Of a DNA stretch of 17,073 nucleotides, positions 7,215-14,859 are shown one piece after another. Below the pieces are notes generated by a model. It saw only the letters and a program-made list of their open reading frames with translations, was not told the origin of the DNA and ran no database searches. The stretch lies in assembly GCA_964468725.1 (NCBI GenBank), contig CAYXVU010000128.1, positions 1-17,073 of the forward strand. The letters run 5' to 3'. The position numbers and the translations under genes were made by a program. Position 1 is the first letter of the stretch; each line of letters begins with the position of its first letter. The stretch comes from CAYXVU01 sp964468725 (GTDB lineage Bacteria > Acidobacteriota > Blastocatellia > UBA7656).

Positions 7215-7256
7215 CTTGATTCTGAACCCGATCTCCTGACTTCTGACTTCCTCTCT
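7215..7256 (+). repeat. Degenerate heptad array (CTGACTT unit)
   Basis: Two exact CTGACTT copies at 7236-7242 and 7243-7249 are preceded in the same 7-bp phase by diverged units CTTGATT (7215), CTGAACC (7222) and CGATCTC (7229), and followed by CCTCTCT (7250). Further left, 7131-7144 shows two similar TGAC-containing heptads. It belongs to the same class of intergenic structure as 2375-2446 and 14782-14859. Confidence 0.5.
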
Positions 7257-7259
7257 TAT

Positions 7260-7288
7260 TTGCGCGCACGCCAGCGGGCTTTTAGAAT
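7260..7288 (+). promoter_or_regulatory. Possible promoter with overlapping inverted repeat, upstream of the M20 peptidase
   Basis: TTGCGC (7260-7265) and TAGAAT (7283-7288) are spaced by 17 bp, predicting a start near 7295 and a short leader. AGCGGG (7273-7278) and CCCGCT (7290-7295) form a perfect 6-bp inverted repeat straddling the -10 element, a position where a repressor could bind. The -35 match is poor. Confidence 0.35.
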
Positions 7289-7322
7289 ACCCGCTCACGC
7301 ATCCTGCTGAACTGGAGATCAC

Positions 7323-8606
7323 ATGCGAATTGTCTCACTCACTTTGGCGGCAATCTTTCTGTTTGCCAGCTTCACCGTCAGCGCGCAAGATTTTGACGCG
7401 CAAGCTAAACAACTGATGCAGCGCTCCGATGCTCAGCGCGCTTTTGCTTACATTGATGCACACCGCGATGACATCTTGAAAGAGTGGGTCACGCTCACTG
7501 AAATCAACGCGCCCTCCGGCAAAGAACGCCCGCGCGCCGAAGCCGTCAAGAAGATACTGGAAGGCTGCAAACTCGACAAAATTTACTATGACGCGGTCGG
7601 CAACCTCATCGCCCTTCGCAAAGGATTCGACCCGAACAGTAAAGCCGTTGTCTTCGATGCGCACCTCGATACCGTCTTTCAGGAAGGCTTGAAGATCAAA
7701 GCCGAGATTCGAGACGGCAAAATTTTCGCCCCCGGCGTCGGCGATGATACGCGCAACATCGTCGCTCTGCTCGCCTCTCTGCGCGCGCTCGACGAAGCGA
7801 AGATCAGAACCCGCTCCGACCTCCTCTTCGTCTTCACCGTCGAAGAAGAGACCGATATGATCGGCGTCAAGCACTTCGTCAAGGAAAACCGACAGCGCAT
7901 CGGTCAATATGTTGCATTGGATGGCGGCTATGAAGGACTCACCTATGGCGGCATCGGCATCAACTGGTACAAACACCATTTTCTGGGGCCGGGCGGTCAC
8001 ACACGCTCCGACACGCCGCCGGTTTCGGCAACCTTGCCGCTGTCACGCGCCATCGCGCGCATCTACGCGTTGGAACTGCCGAAAGAGACCGAAGTGAATT
8101 TAAATATCGGCATGCTCGGCGGCGCGGAAGTCGTCAACGCGAAAGCCTCGGATGCCTGGTTTACCGTTGATCTGCGCTCGACCGATCAAAAGCTGATTGA
8201 CGAGTTCGAAGACAAAATTGCCGCCATCGTGCGCGAAGAGGCCGAGCGCGCCGGTCTGCAATGGAAGACCGAACTGATCGGCGACAAGTTGGCTGCCGCA
8301 CAGATTCCCGGCAATCGCAATTCCTTCACCGTGCGAATGAGCGAAGCGGTGCATCGCGCCATCGGGTTTGAGCGGGTGCCGATTTCGCCAACCGCTTCAA
8401 ACAACGCGAATATCGCATTGCTGGCCGGATTGCCCGCGATTTCGACGGGCGCAGCGCCGTGCGGCGATGCTCATGCTCTGACGGAATGGTGTTGGATCGA
8501 ACCACTCTATCGCGGCATTAAAAAAACGATCTTGCTTGAAATCGCTCTCGCCGGAGTTGGCGGCGGCGACTCTTTGCCGGTTCACAACCAACGGGAGGAA
8601 AGATGA
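7323..8606 (+). CDS. Secreted M20-family zinc metallopeptidase
   Basis: The 427-residue product has a signal peptide (residues 1-21, ending VSAQ) and the full M20 layout. FDAHLDTV gives His114 and Asp116, GVGDD gives the bridging Asp141, TVEEETD gives the catalytic Glu/metal Glu pair at about 174-176, ALDGG gives Asp200, and GDAHALTE gives His384. GPGGHTRSD at 222-230 marks the inserted lid/dimerisation domain. Members are aminopeptidases, carboxypeptidases or peptide-T-like tripeptidases; substrate is not readable from sequence. It should act outside the cytoplasm on peptides. A modest TGGAGA Shine-Dalgarno precedes the ATG. Its stop overlaps the next gene's start by 4 bp (ATGA), so the two are translationally coupled. 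Confidence 0.92.
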   Translation: MRIVSLTLAAIFLFASFTVSAQDFDAQAKQLMQRSDAQRAFAYIDAHRDDILKEWVTLTEINAPSGKERPRAEAVKKILEGCKLDKIYYDAVGNLIALRKGFDPNSKAVVFDAHLDTVFQEGLKIKAEIRDGKIFAPGVGDDTRNIVALLASLRALDEAKIRTRSDLLFVFTVEEETDMIGVKHFVKENRQRIGQYVALDGGYEGLTYGGIGINWYKHHFLGPGGHTRSDTPPVSATLPLSRAIARIYALELPKETEVNLNIGMLGGAEVVNAKASDAWFTVDLRSTDQKLIDEFEDKIAAIVREEAERAGLQWKTELIGDKLAAAQIPGNRNSFTVRMSEAVHRAIGFERVPISPTASNNANIALLAGLPAISTGAAPCGDAHALTEWCWIEPLYRGIKKTILLEIALAGVGGGDSLPVHNQREER

Positions 8607-9073
8607 AAGGTGCCAAACCTCTGTTTATAGCAAGCTGGATTCTACTACTGGTGCTTGCTGTTGCTTCAACACTCGTGTCGCTCTTGTCGCTCAACGTCGC
8701 CTATTTCGGGGCGCAAGACCAACTGACGGCCACCTACTCGCTCGCCGACCTGAAGGCAGCGGCAGCAGAAAAGGGTGAAGCCGTCGAAAAAGCCTTTCGC
8801 GGTCGCCGCGTGACGGCAGCCACGATGGCGCTGGCGTGGGGAATTCTATCTCTGTTCGTTGTTCTCGTGCCGTATCGTCGCGGCGAGCGATGGGCGTGGT
8901 GGGCCTTGTTGATTTCCGTTGTCACGTCACAGTTGTTATCACTGGCGCGCGCCCTTGTCTTAGTCACCGACTCCGGCCTCGGAGCCGCCGGAGTGACGCT
9001 CGGACTAGCTCTGTTAGGGTTGCTGCTCGGCGTCCCGCGTATGTTTGCAAAGCCGGAAATCTCCGAACTATGA
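8603..9073 (+). CDS. Small four-helix membrane protein of unknown function, coupled to the M20 peptidase
   Basis: The 156-residue product shows four hydrophobic segments, at about 7-35, 72-90, 97-120 and 124-144. A soluble segment of about 35 residues lies between the first two (YSLADLKAAAAEKGEAVEKA, helical and charged). Loops carry RR/RGR and YRRGERW charges. I do not recognise a named family. The start codon overlaps the peptidase stop as ATGA, with GGGAGGAAAG as Shine-Dalgarno inside the upstream gene, so stoichiometric co-expression is expected. That could mean a membrane partner for the peptidase, but no sequence feature proves it. No catalytic motif is seen. Confidence 0.8.
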   Translation: MKGAKPLFIASWILLLVLAVASTLVSLLSLNVAYFGAQDQLTATYSLADLKAAAAEKGEAVEKAFRGRRVTAATMALAWGILSLFVVLVPYRRGERWAWWALLISVVTSQLLSLARALVLVTDSGLGAAGVTLGLALLGLLLGVPRMFAKPEISEL

Positions 9074-9198
9074 TTTTGTCCGTGCCCATTTCGCCCCTTA
9101 TGAGTTGTCGGTTAGCGTGCTTCGGATGGCTTACAGAAAGCGCACGATCAATGGTTGACCCTCAACGACGGTCAAGGTGCGACCGACCATATGGCAAA

Positions 9199-9205
9199 AG
9201 GTAGG
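9199..9205 (+). promoter_or_regulatory. Shine-Dalgarno deciding the start of the M28 peptidase
   Basis: AAAGGTAGG lies directly before the ATG at 9209, while in-frame ATGs at 9155 and 9191 have no purine-rich sequence. The 9209 start also gives a normal KTKK signal-peptide N-region. Confidence 0.65.
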
Positions 9206-9208
9206 ATT

Positions 9209-11092
9209 ATGAAAACGAAAAAAGCTACGCTTCTATTCTCTCTACTGGCTCTGTTGTTGAGTGCCGTACTGCCGCCCAACATCGGCAGTGCTCATGCGCG
9301 TCACGCCTTCTTCTTTCAGCAATCGGCTACGGCAACGCGTGGCGAAGCCATCTCGGCGGAGCGCGCCGCGCGCCATGTCGGGTATCTGGCTGGCGACAAA
9401 CTGCAAGGTCGGCGCGCCGGTACGCGCTCCGCCGACGAAGCCGCCAACTACCTTGCCAAAGAGTTCGAACGCTATGGTTTGAAACCGGCGGGCAAAAGCT
9501 TTCTCACGCCTTTCACCTTTGTTTCCGGCGCGCGGCTCGGTCAGAAAAACCGCTTTCAGGTGCAGACGACTGACGGTGCGCGGGCATTGAAGGTCGGCGC
9601 AGATTACATGCCGCTGGCTTTCTCCTCCGCAGACCTCGCCACCGGACAAGCCGTGTTCGCAGGCTATGGCATCAGCGCGCCGGAGTTGCAGTATGACAAC
9701 TACGCGGGGCTGGAGGTGGCGGGCAAAATCATCATCATCCTGCGCGGCAGTCCCGATGGCGACAACCCGCACGGCAAATTTGCCGAACACACGCAGCCCG
9801 GACTGGAAGTGCAAAAGAAGACGATCAAAGCGCGCGAGAAAGGGGCGCGCGGCGTTGTCTTCATCAGCAGCGAAAAGAGCTTCGGCGATGACCGCCTCTC
9901 CCAATTGCGTCACGATGTCAACTTCCTTGACGCCAGTATTCCCGCCGCCATCATCAGCCGCGCCAGCGCCGAAGCGATCTTTACCGCAGCCGGTTTATCA
10001 CTGGGCGATGCGGAGAAACGCGCAAAAGACAATCCTGCTGCGCTGTCGCTGGCGAGCGTTGCCATCGAGTTTCAAGCCGATGTCGTCAAGGTCGAAGGCC
10101 AGAGCGCCAACGTGGTCGGCATACTACGGGGCAGCGACCCGCAACTGGCCAATGAATACGTCATCCTCGGCGCGCATTACGACCACCTCGGACTGGGCGG
10201 CGCGGAATCGCTTGCACAAAAACCGGAAGGCGATATTCATCACGGCGCAGATGATAACGCTTCCGGCACCTCTGCCTTATTGGAGCTGGCGCGGGTGCTG
10301 GCACAACAGCGCGCCAGCGTCAAACGCAGCCTCGTGTTTATGGCCTTCAGTGCCGAAGAACTGGGGCTGCTCGGTTCGGCGGCCTATACCAAGAACCCGC
10401 TCATCCCGCTGGCTTCGACTGTTGCGATGCTGAACATGGATATGGTCGGGCGGTTGCGCGATGGCGCGTTGACGGTGGGCGGCGTGGGTACGTCGCCGGT
10501 GTGGAAGCCGCTGCTTGAAAAGCTCAACGCCGTAAACGGAGAGTCGGGCAATGGCGCGATGCGCTTCAAACTCGGCTTTTCGCAGGATGGTTACGGCCCG
10601 AGCGATCATCAATCTTTTTATGTGCGCGATATACCGGTGCTATTCTTCTTCACCGGCACGCACGCCGATTACCACAAACCGTCGGACACGGCTGATAAGA
10701 TCAACGCCGAAGGGATTCGCCAAATTGCCGAATTCGTGCGCGAAATCGCCGTCACGGTTGCCAATGAACCGCAGCGCATCGCCTTCACCAAAGTGAAGGC
10801 GGAAACGCGTAACACGGGTCGCGGCTTTCGCGTCTCGCTTGGAACCGTGCCGAACTATGCCGATCAGGGCGAGGGCATGAAGTTGGATGGCGTGCGCGCC
10901 GGATCACCCGCCGAACGCGCGGGTCTCAAAGCCGGTGACATCATCCTCAAGCTTGCTAGTATCCCGATTAAAAATGTCTACGATTACACCTACGCGCTTG
11001 GCGAACTCACCCCCGGCGAAGAGATCGAAGTCCTCATCCGCCGCGACGGAAAAGAGATGAAACTGAAACTCACGCCCGACAAACGGCAATGA
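9209..11092 (+). CDS. Secreted M28-family metallopeptidase with PA insert and C-terminal PDZ domain
   Basis: The 627-residue product has a signal peptide (MKTKK, Leu-rich core, cleavage near SAHA, residues 27-30). A protease-associated-type insert (about 140-295, GYGISAPE through the AAIISRASA region) precedes the M28 catalytic core. The zinc ligands and catalytic Glu are visible: His323 in GAHYDH, bridging Asp348 in GADDNASG, Glu383-Glu384 in SAEELG, Asp411 in MLNMDMVG and a His in HADYHKPSD (485 or 489). Residues about 540-625 form a PDZ domain (GVRAGSPAERAGLKAGDIIL), which usually recognises peptide C-termini. M28 enzymes of this layout are di-zinc aminopeptidases. It should act in the periplasm or outside. 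An inverted repeat TTGACC / GGTCAA (9155-9160 / 9170-9175) lies in the 135-bp gap before it. FabI follows after 106 bp. Confidence 0.93.
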   Translation: MKTKKATLLFSLLALLLSAVLPPNIGSAHARHAFFFQQSATATRGEAISAERAARHVGYLAGDKLQGRRAGTRSADEAANYLAKEFERYGLKPAGKSFLTPFTFVSGARLGQKNRFQVQTTDGARALKVGADYMPLAFSSADLATGQAVFAGYGISAPELQYDNYAGLEVAGKIIIILRGSPDGDNPHGKFAEHTQPGLEVQKKTIKAREKGARGVVFISSEKSFGDDRLSQLRHDVNFLDASIPAAIISRASAEAIFTAAGLSLGDAEKRAKDNPAALSLASVAIEFQADVVKVEGQSANVVGILRGSDPQLANEYVILGAHYDHLGLGGAESLAQKPEGDIHHGADDNASGTSALLELARVLAQQRASVKRSLVFMAFSAEELGLLGSAAYTKNPLIPLASTVAMLNMDMVGRLRDGALTVGGVGTSPVWKPLLEKLNAVNGESGNGAMRFKLGFSQDGYGPSDHQSFYVRDIPVLFFFTGTHADYHKPSDTADKINAEGIRQIAEFVREIAVTVANEPQRIAFTKVKAETRNTGRGFRVSLGTVPNYADQGEGMKLDGVRAGSPAERAGLKAGDIILKLASIPIKNVYDYTYALGELTPGEEIEVLIRRDGKEMKLKLTPDKRQ

Positions 11093-11198
11093 GGATAACC
11101 CGCAACTGACGTATTCAATCCGCGAATCACGCTCATACTGACGACGATTCAGGTGATTTGCGGATCGCAGTTTCTGAGTCAAGAAACGGAGAAGAGAC

Positions 11199-11966
11199 AT
11201 GTTATTAGAAGGCAAGACCGGCATCGTCTTTGGCGTTGCCAACAAACGCAGCCTCGCCTGGGCGATTGCGCGGCGGGCGGCAGAAGCGGGAGCGCGCATC
11301 GCGCTCACCTATCAAGGGGAACGCTTGGAAGAGAATGCCCGCGAACTGGCGGCTTCGCTCACCGATCCGCTCGTGCTGCCCTGTGATGTGACCAAAGACG
11401 AAGACATTCAAACTGTCTTCGCGCAGGTCAAAGAGGGATTTGGCCACCTCGATTTCGTCGTTCACGCCGTCGCCTTCGCACAGAAAGAGGAGTTGGAAGG
11501 CGATTATGTTGAAACCTCGCGCACCGGATTTGGCATTGCGCAAGACATCAGCGTCTACTCTTTTACGGCCATCGCCAAACACGCCGCCCCGTTGATGGAA
11601 GGGCGCAACGGCGCAATGCTGACGCTCACTTACCTCGGCGGCGAGCGCGTCATTCCGCACTACAACGTGATGGGGGTTGCCAAAGCGGCGCTCGATATGA
11701 GCGTGCGCTATCTGGCCTCTGACCTCGGCCCGCGCGGCATACGCGTCAATGGCATCTCCGCCGGACCGATCCGCACATTGGCTTCGGCAGGCATCGGCGG
11801 GTTCATTAAAATCCTCGATCACATGCGCAATCACGCGCCGTTGCGCCGTAACGTAGATCAAGATCAAGTCGCCGATGCTGCGCTCTTTTTGCTTTCGGAT
11901 ATGTCGCGCGGCGTGACCGGCGAAATTCTGCACGTAGACAGCGGCTACAACATTATGGGAATGTAA
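11199..11966 (+). CDS. fabI: Enoyl-[acyl-carrier-protein] reductase FabI
   Basis: The 255-residue product catalyses the NAD(P)H-dependent final reduction of fatty-acid elongation in the cytoplasm. FabI-specific features are GVANKRSLAWAIA (12-24, nucleotide loop), DVTKDE (63-68), DFVVHAVAFA (85-94), and Tyr145, Tyr155 and Lys162 in TYLGG...PHYNVMGVAKAAL, the FabI Y-x6-K pattern rather than the classical SDR YxxxK. Further matches are RVNGISAGPIRTLA (182-195), APLRR and the C-terminal FLLSDMSRGVTGE...VDSG. Length and motifs match family members almost exactly. The residue corresponding to Escherichia coli Gly93 is Ala92, as in several other FabI proteins. It lies 106 bp after the M28 peptidase and is probably transcribed separately; no other fab gene is nearby. 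A GGAGAAGAG stretch serves as Shine-Dalgarno. Confidence 0.97.
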   Translation: MLLEGKTGIVFGVANKRSLAWAIARRAAEAGARIALTYQGERLEENARELAASLTDPLVLPCDVTKDEDIQTVFAQVKEGFGHLDFVVHAVAFAQKEELEGDYVETSRTGFGIAQDISVYSFTAIAKHAAPLMEGRNGAMLTLTYLGGERVIPHYNVMGVAKAALDMSVRYLASDLGPRGIRVNGISAGPIRTLASAGIGGFIKILDHMRNHAPLRRNVDQDQVADAALFLLSDMSRGVTGEILHVDSGYNIMGM

Positions 11967-12035
11967 AGCGAACGGCATAGCAGGGGATGAAGCCAGAAGG
12001 CTCGGCTCGTAATTTGGTTTGCGGAGTAGGAGTTT

Positions 12036-12503
12036 ATGAAGGTCTTTTTCGCTCTCTTGATCGTGGCTCTATCCGCGAGCCATCTGCCGGGGCAATCGCT
12101 TCCGCAGGCGCACCCTTATGAAAACCAACTCCGCAAACTGGTCGCCGAGTTCGGCGAGGCCTTTGTGAAGGCCGATGTGACAAGTCTGGAACGGTTGTTG
12201 ACCGACGATTATATTCACACCAATACGAGCGGCACGGTTCTCAACAAACAACAATGGCTGGCGTATATCCAATCGAGAAAAGCCGAATTGGAGACTGGCA
12301 AACTGACGATTGATTCCTATGTCAATGAAGATTTGAAGGTGCAATTGCATGGCAATACGGCCATCGTGACCGGACGCAGCGTGACCGCAGGAAAGCGCGA
12401 CGGTCAGCCTTTTGTCACTCGCCTGCGCTTCACCCATTTATGGGTCAAAAGCGGCAAGCAATGGCGGCGTGCCGCTTTTCATGATTCGACGATTCCCCAA
12501 TGA
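12036..12503 (+). CDS. Secreted NTF2-fold DUF4440/SnoaL-like protein
   Basis: The 155-residue product has a signal peptide (residues 1-19, ending LPGQ). The mature part has the DUF4440 pattern: helix LRKLVAEFGEAFVKADVTSLERLLTDDY, then a YIHTNTSG strand, the NKQQWLAYIQSRKAE helix, and alternating strands including AIVTGRSVTAGK and RFTHLWVKSGKQWRRAAFHDS. These cone-shaped NTF2-like domains bind small molecules or, less often, act as isomerases; function here cannot be read. A GTAGGAG Shine-Dalgarno lies shortly before the ATG. It sits 69 bp after fabI and 101 bp before the serine hydrolase on the same strand. Unlike most relatives, which are cytoplasmic, this one appears exported. Confidence 0.82.
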   Translation: MKVFFALLIVALSASHLPGQSLPQAHPYENQLRKLVAEFGEAFVKADVTSLERLLTDDYIHTNTSGTVLNKQQWLAYIQSRKAELETGKLTIDSYVNEDLKVQLHGNTAIVTGRSVTAGKRDGQPFVTRLRFTHLWVKSGKQWRRAAFHDSTIPQ

Positions 12504-12604
12504 TAATCTCTCGTTCGTCGTCAAACGGCACCGAACTTCTCCCACTCTGAAACCGTTTAACCGGATCATAGGTAATCCGCAATCGTGATGAAAGGAATCG
12601 TTCG

Positions 12605-13954
12605 ATGAATCGCAAACTTCGATGGTTGATGCTCACCCTGTTGGTCGGTGCGTTGTTGTCGCAAAGCGTTTTCGCGCAAGCCGACAAAGTAGATGACTAT
12701 GTTGCTGCCGAGATGCAGAAGCGCAAGATTCCCGGCCTCTCCGTCGCCATCATCAAAGATGGTCAAGTGGTAAAAGCCAAAGGCTACGGTTTTGCCAACC
12801 TCGAACATCAGGTTCCCGCGGCTGCCGAAACCATCTATCAATCCGGCTCGGTCGGCAAACAGTTCACCGCAACCGCCGTGATGATGTTGGTCGAAGACGG
12901 CAAACTCGCGCTCGATGACAAGATCAACAAGTATTTCAAAGATGCGCCGGAGAGTTGGAAAGAGATCACTGTTCGCCATCTGCTCACTCACACGGCGGGC
13001 ACAACCGATTATCCGAACGATTTCGACTTCCGCAAAGATTACACTGAAGACGAACTGCTCAAACGCGCCGCGCAAATCCCGCTCGCCTTTCAACCGGGCG
13101 AGAAGTGGAGCTACAGCAATCTGGGGTATGTGATGCTCGGCATCTTGATCGGCAAAGTTACGGGCAATTTTTATGGCGACTTTTTACAGGAACGCATCTT
13201 CAAACCGCTCGGCATGACCTCAACGCGCATCATCAACGAAGCCGACATCATCCCCCATCGCGCCGCCGGGTATCGCTTGGTCAAAGGCGAATGGAAAAAT
13301 CATGTGTGGGTATCGCCGACATTGAATACGACGGCGGACGGCAGCCTCTATTTCACTGTACTCGATTTGGTGAAGTGGGATGCGGCGCTTTACGGCGAGA
13401 AGTTGCTCAAGCAATCCAGCCTCGAACAGATGTGGACGCCGGTGAAACTCAACAGCGGCAAGACGCAGAATTACGGCTTCGGCTGGGGAATGGGCGAGAT
13501 TCGCGGCCACCGCATCATTGAACACGGCGGCGCATGGCAGGGCTTTACGACGCACATCGCGCGCTACGTCAATGACAAACTTACGGTCATCGTGTTGACC
13601 AATCTGGCAGGAGCTGACCCGACCTCCATCGCGCATCACATCGCCGGATTCTATAACTCCGAACTGCGCCCCGCCGAGCGTAAAACGGTTGCGGTCAACC
13701 CGCAGATACTCGATGCCTACGTCGGCGAATATGAACTCGCGCCCGGCTTCACGATCACCATCACCCGCGAAGGCGACAAGCTGATGGGGCAAGCGACCGG
13801 GCAGCCTAAATTTGAACTCTTTGCCGAATCGGAAACCCGATTCTTTCTCAAAGTCGTAGATGTACAACTCACTTTTGTGAAAGCCGAAAACGGCAAGGTG
13901 ACGCACTTGATTTTGCATCAAGGCGGCGACCGCGAAGCCAAGAAGATCAAATGA
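12605..13954 (+). CDS. Secreted serine hydrolase, class C beta-lactamase / DD-peptidase-like, with C-terminal DUF3471-like domain
   Basis: The 449-residue product has a signal peptide (residues 1-24, VFAQ end). The beta-lactamase-related (S12) domain covers about 27-350 with all three catalytic motifs: Ser82-Val-Gly-Lys85 (SxxK nucleophile), Tyr170-Ser-Asn172 (YxN) and His307-Gly-Gly309 (HxG, in place of KTG). HLLTHTAGT at 125-133 is a family hallmark. Residues about 365-448 form a small beta domain (AYVGEYEL ... TFVKAENGKVTHLILHQGG), as in DUF3471-bearing members. Family activities include D-amino-acid peptidases, esterases and penicillin-binding proteins. HxG rather than KTG makes true beta-lactam resistance unlikely, though not excluded. 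It should act in the periplasm. AAAGGAA provides a Shine-Dalgarno. It faces queE on the opposite strand. Confidence 0.93.
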   Translation: MNRKLRWLMLTLLVGALLSQSVFAQADKVDDYVAAEMQKRKIPGLSVAIIKDGQVVKAKGYGFANLEHQVPAAAETIYQSGSVGKQFTATAVMMLVEDGKLALDDKINKYFKDAPESWKEITVRHLLTHTAGTTDYPNDFDFRKDYTEDELLKRAAQIPLAFQPGEKWSYSNLGYVMLGILIGKVTGNFYGDFLQERIFKPLGMTSTRIINEADIIPHRAAGYRLVKGEWKNHVWVSPTLNTTADGSLYFTVLDLVKWDAALYGEKLLKQSSLEQMWTPVKLNSGKTQNYGFGWGMGEIRGHRIIEHGGAWQGFTTHIARYVNDKLTVIVLTNLAGADPTSIAHHIAGFYNSELRPAERKTVAVNPQILDAYVGEYELAPGFTITITREGDKLMGQATGQPKFELFAESETRFFLKVVDVQLTFVKAENGKVTHLILHQGGDREAKKIK

Positions 13955-14033
13955 GGAGAAGCGTCTGGTAAGGACACTCATCCTTTACGTGCTTTCCGTT
14001 GCAGGTGATGTTGCCGTACTTGCTCGGCGCTCC

Positions 14034-14060
14034 CTCTTTGTACTCTGCGCCTCGGCAGTG
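14034..14060 (+). repeat. Degenerate copy of the CTTTGCG / CTCTGCG interspersed repeat
   Basis: The stretch CTCTTTGTA, CTCTGCGCC and the following GGCAGTGAA match the 16135-16175 element (CTTTGCG, CTCTGCG, GCGGTGAAA) with several substitutions. It lies in the 191-bp gap between the converging serine hydrolase and queE genes. Confidence 0.45.
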
Positions 14061-14067
14061 AATCAGC

Positions 14068-14089
14068 TTTCAGTCACAACCAACTGAAA
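14068..14089. terminator. Hairpin between convergent genes, possible terminator without T-tract
   Basis: TTTCAGT (14068-14074) and ACTGAAA (14083-14089) are perfect 7-bp arms around an 8-nt loop. The position between the 3' ends of the serine hydrolase and queE suits transcription termination, but the stem is AT-rich and no run of T follows on either strand. Confidence 0.3.
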
Positions 14090-14145
14090 ACAGCTATAAG
14101 AGATGCGTTGATTGGTTCTCAACTCTAACAGTTGGCCATTCGGTA

Positions 14146-14781
14146 TCAGACTTTGCGGGCGTTAGGCGGCCAGATGTATTTATGCAGTTGCAGTTGAAAG
14201 CGCGCCCGCAGTCTATCGGCCAGCATCCATTCGACAACTTGTTCGGGAGCGACTGCGCCGAAGGCGGTCGAAAGCAACAGCTTTACGCGCCCTTCTAATC
14301 CATGCTCGCGGATGGTCTTCACCGTCCAGTCATAATCCGCGCGGTCGGCAATCACGAACTTCACTTCATCCATTGGGCGCAGGTGGTCAAGGTTTGACCA
14401 GAGATTCTTTTCGCATTCGCCCGATGCCGGACACTTCAAATCCATGATGCGAATCACCCGCTCGTCCAGCTTCGAGATGTCACGATGGCCGCCGGTTTCA
14501 ATCAATACCGTGTGGCCTAAGTCCGCAAGCCGCGTTGCTAATTCATAAATCTCCGCTTGCAACAACGGCTCGCCGCCCGTCAGTTCGACCAGATGGCAAT
14601 CGTAGCGTTCGACCTCTTCGATGATCTCGTCAAGTGACATGCGCGTGCCGCCTGTGAAAGTAAACTCGGAGTCACACCACTGACAACGCAAGTCGCATCC
14701 GGTCGTGCGAACGAACACGCAGGGCAAGCCCGCATAGCTCGATTCGCCCTGAATGCTTTGATAAATCTCTGTGATTCTCAT
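14146..14781 (-). CDS. queE: 7-carboxy-7-deazaguanine synthase QueE (radical SAM)
   Basis: The 211-residue product converts 6-carboxytetrahydropterin to 7-carboxy-7-deazaguanine on the way to preQ0 and queuosine. It begins with the QueE hallmark ITEIYQSIQGESSYAG (3-18). The radical-SAM cluster motif is Cys29-x3-Cys33-x2-Cys36 (TTGCDLRCQWCDSEF), followed by the SAM-binding ELTGGEPLLQ (66-75), IETGGHRD (94-101) and LQLHKYIWP near the C-terminus. Length fits the family. It acts in the cytoplasm with a [4Fe-4S] cluster, and QueE enzymes also require magnesium. It follows queD by 79 bp on the same strand. No normal Shine-Dalgarno is present: the bases before the ATG belong to a heptad repeat, so initiation may be weak or unusual. 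queC is not in the window. Confidence 0.97.
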   Translation of the reverse strand: MRITEIYQSIQGESSYAGLPCVFVRTTGCDLRCQWCDSEFTFTGGTRMSLDEIIEEVERYDCHLVELTGGEPLLQAEIYELATRLADLGHTVLIETGGHRDISKLDERVIRIMDLKCPASGECEKNLWSNLDHLRPMDEVKFVIADRADYDWTVKTIREHGLEGRVKLLLSTAFGAVAPEQVVEWMLADRLRARFQLQLHKYIWPPNARKV

Positions 14782-14859
14782 GTCCGTCGTTGGTCATCCG
14801 TTGTCTGTTGCGATAACCTGCCTTGTTAGAGGTCAATCACAACGGACAAGGAACAACGG
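14782..14859. repeat. Inverted heptad arrays (CCGTTGT / ACAACGG) filling the queD-queE gap
   Basis: Four GTCCGTT-like heptads run from 14782 to 14809, and three ACAACGG-like heptads from 14839 to 14859. TCCGTTGT (14797-14804) and ACAACGGA (14839-14846) are perfect 8-bp arms, with a second pairing register available at 14853-14859. The left array touches the queE start codon and the right array ends one base from the queD stop codon, so the element makes up practically the whole spacer. Confidence 0.85.

Larger units (their letters stand above)
6995..7322. other. 328-bp intergenic region: hairpin, degenerate heptads, possible promoter; no gene seen
   Basis: Between the HEAT-repeat gene and the M20 peptidase gene there is no convincing coding sequence. 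It holds a 10-bp-stem hairpin at its left end, degenerate 7-bp-period sequence in the middle (about 7131-7179 and 7215-7256), and a promoter-like pair with an overlapping inverted repeat just before the peptidase gene. A minus-strand reading frame at 7089-7322 has no Shine-Dalgarno and no recognisable composition. Confidence 0.7.

Noticed and set aside
7089..7322. Minus-strand 77-codon frame between the HEAT and M20 genes
   Set aside because: No Shine-Dalgarno, no recognisable composition, and it contains the degenerate heptad sequence.
11205..11978. Long minus-strand open frame opposite fabI (similar cases at 1494-2354, 5606-6160, 9242-9913 and 13220-13981)
   Set aside because: Each lies opposite a confidently identified gene and shows no domain or plausible start signal.
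12605..13954. Antibiotic-resistance beta-lactamase
   Set aside because: The third motif is HGG rather than KTG and a DUF3471-like tail is present, which fits the broad serine hydrolase family rather than AmpC enzymes.
14782..14859. CRISPR array as an explanation for the short tandem repeats here and at 2375-2446 and 16135-16173
   Set aside because: Units are 7-9 bp and contiguous, with no spacers of uniform length and no cas genes.
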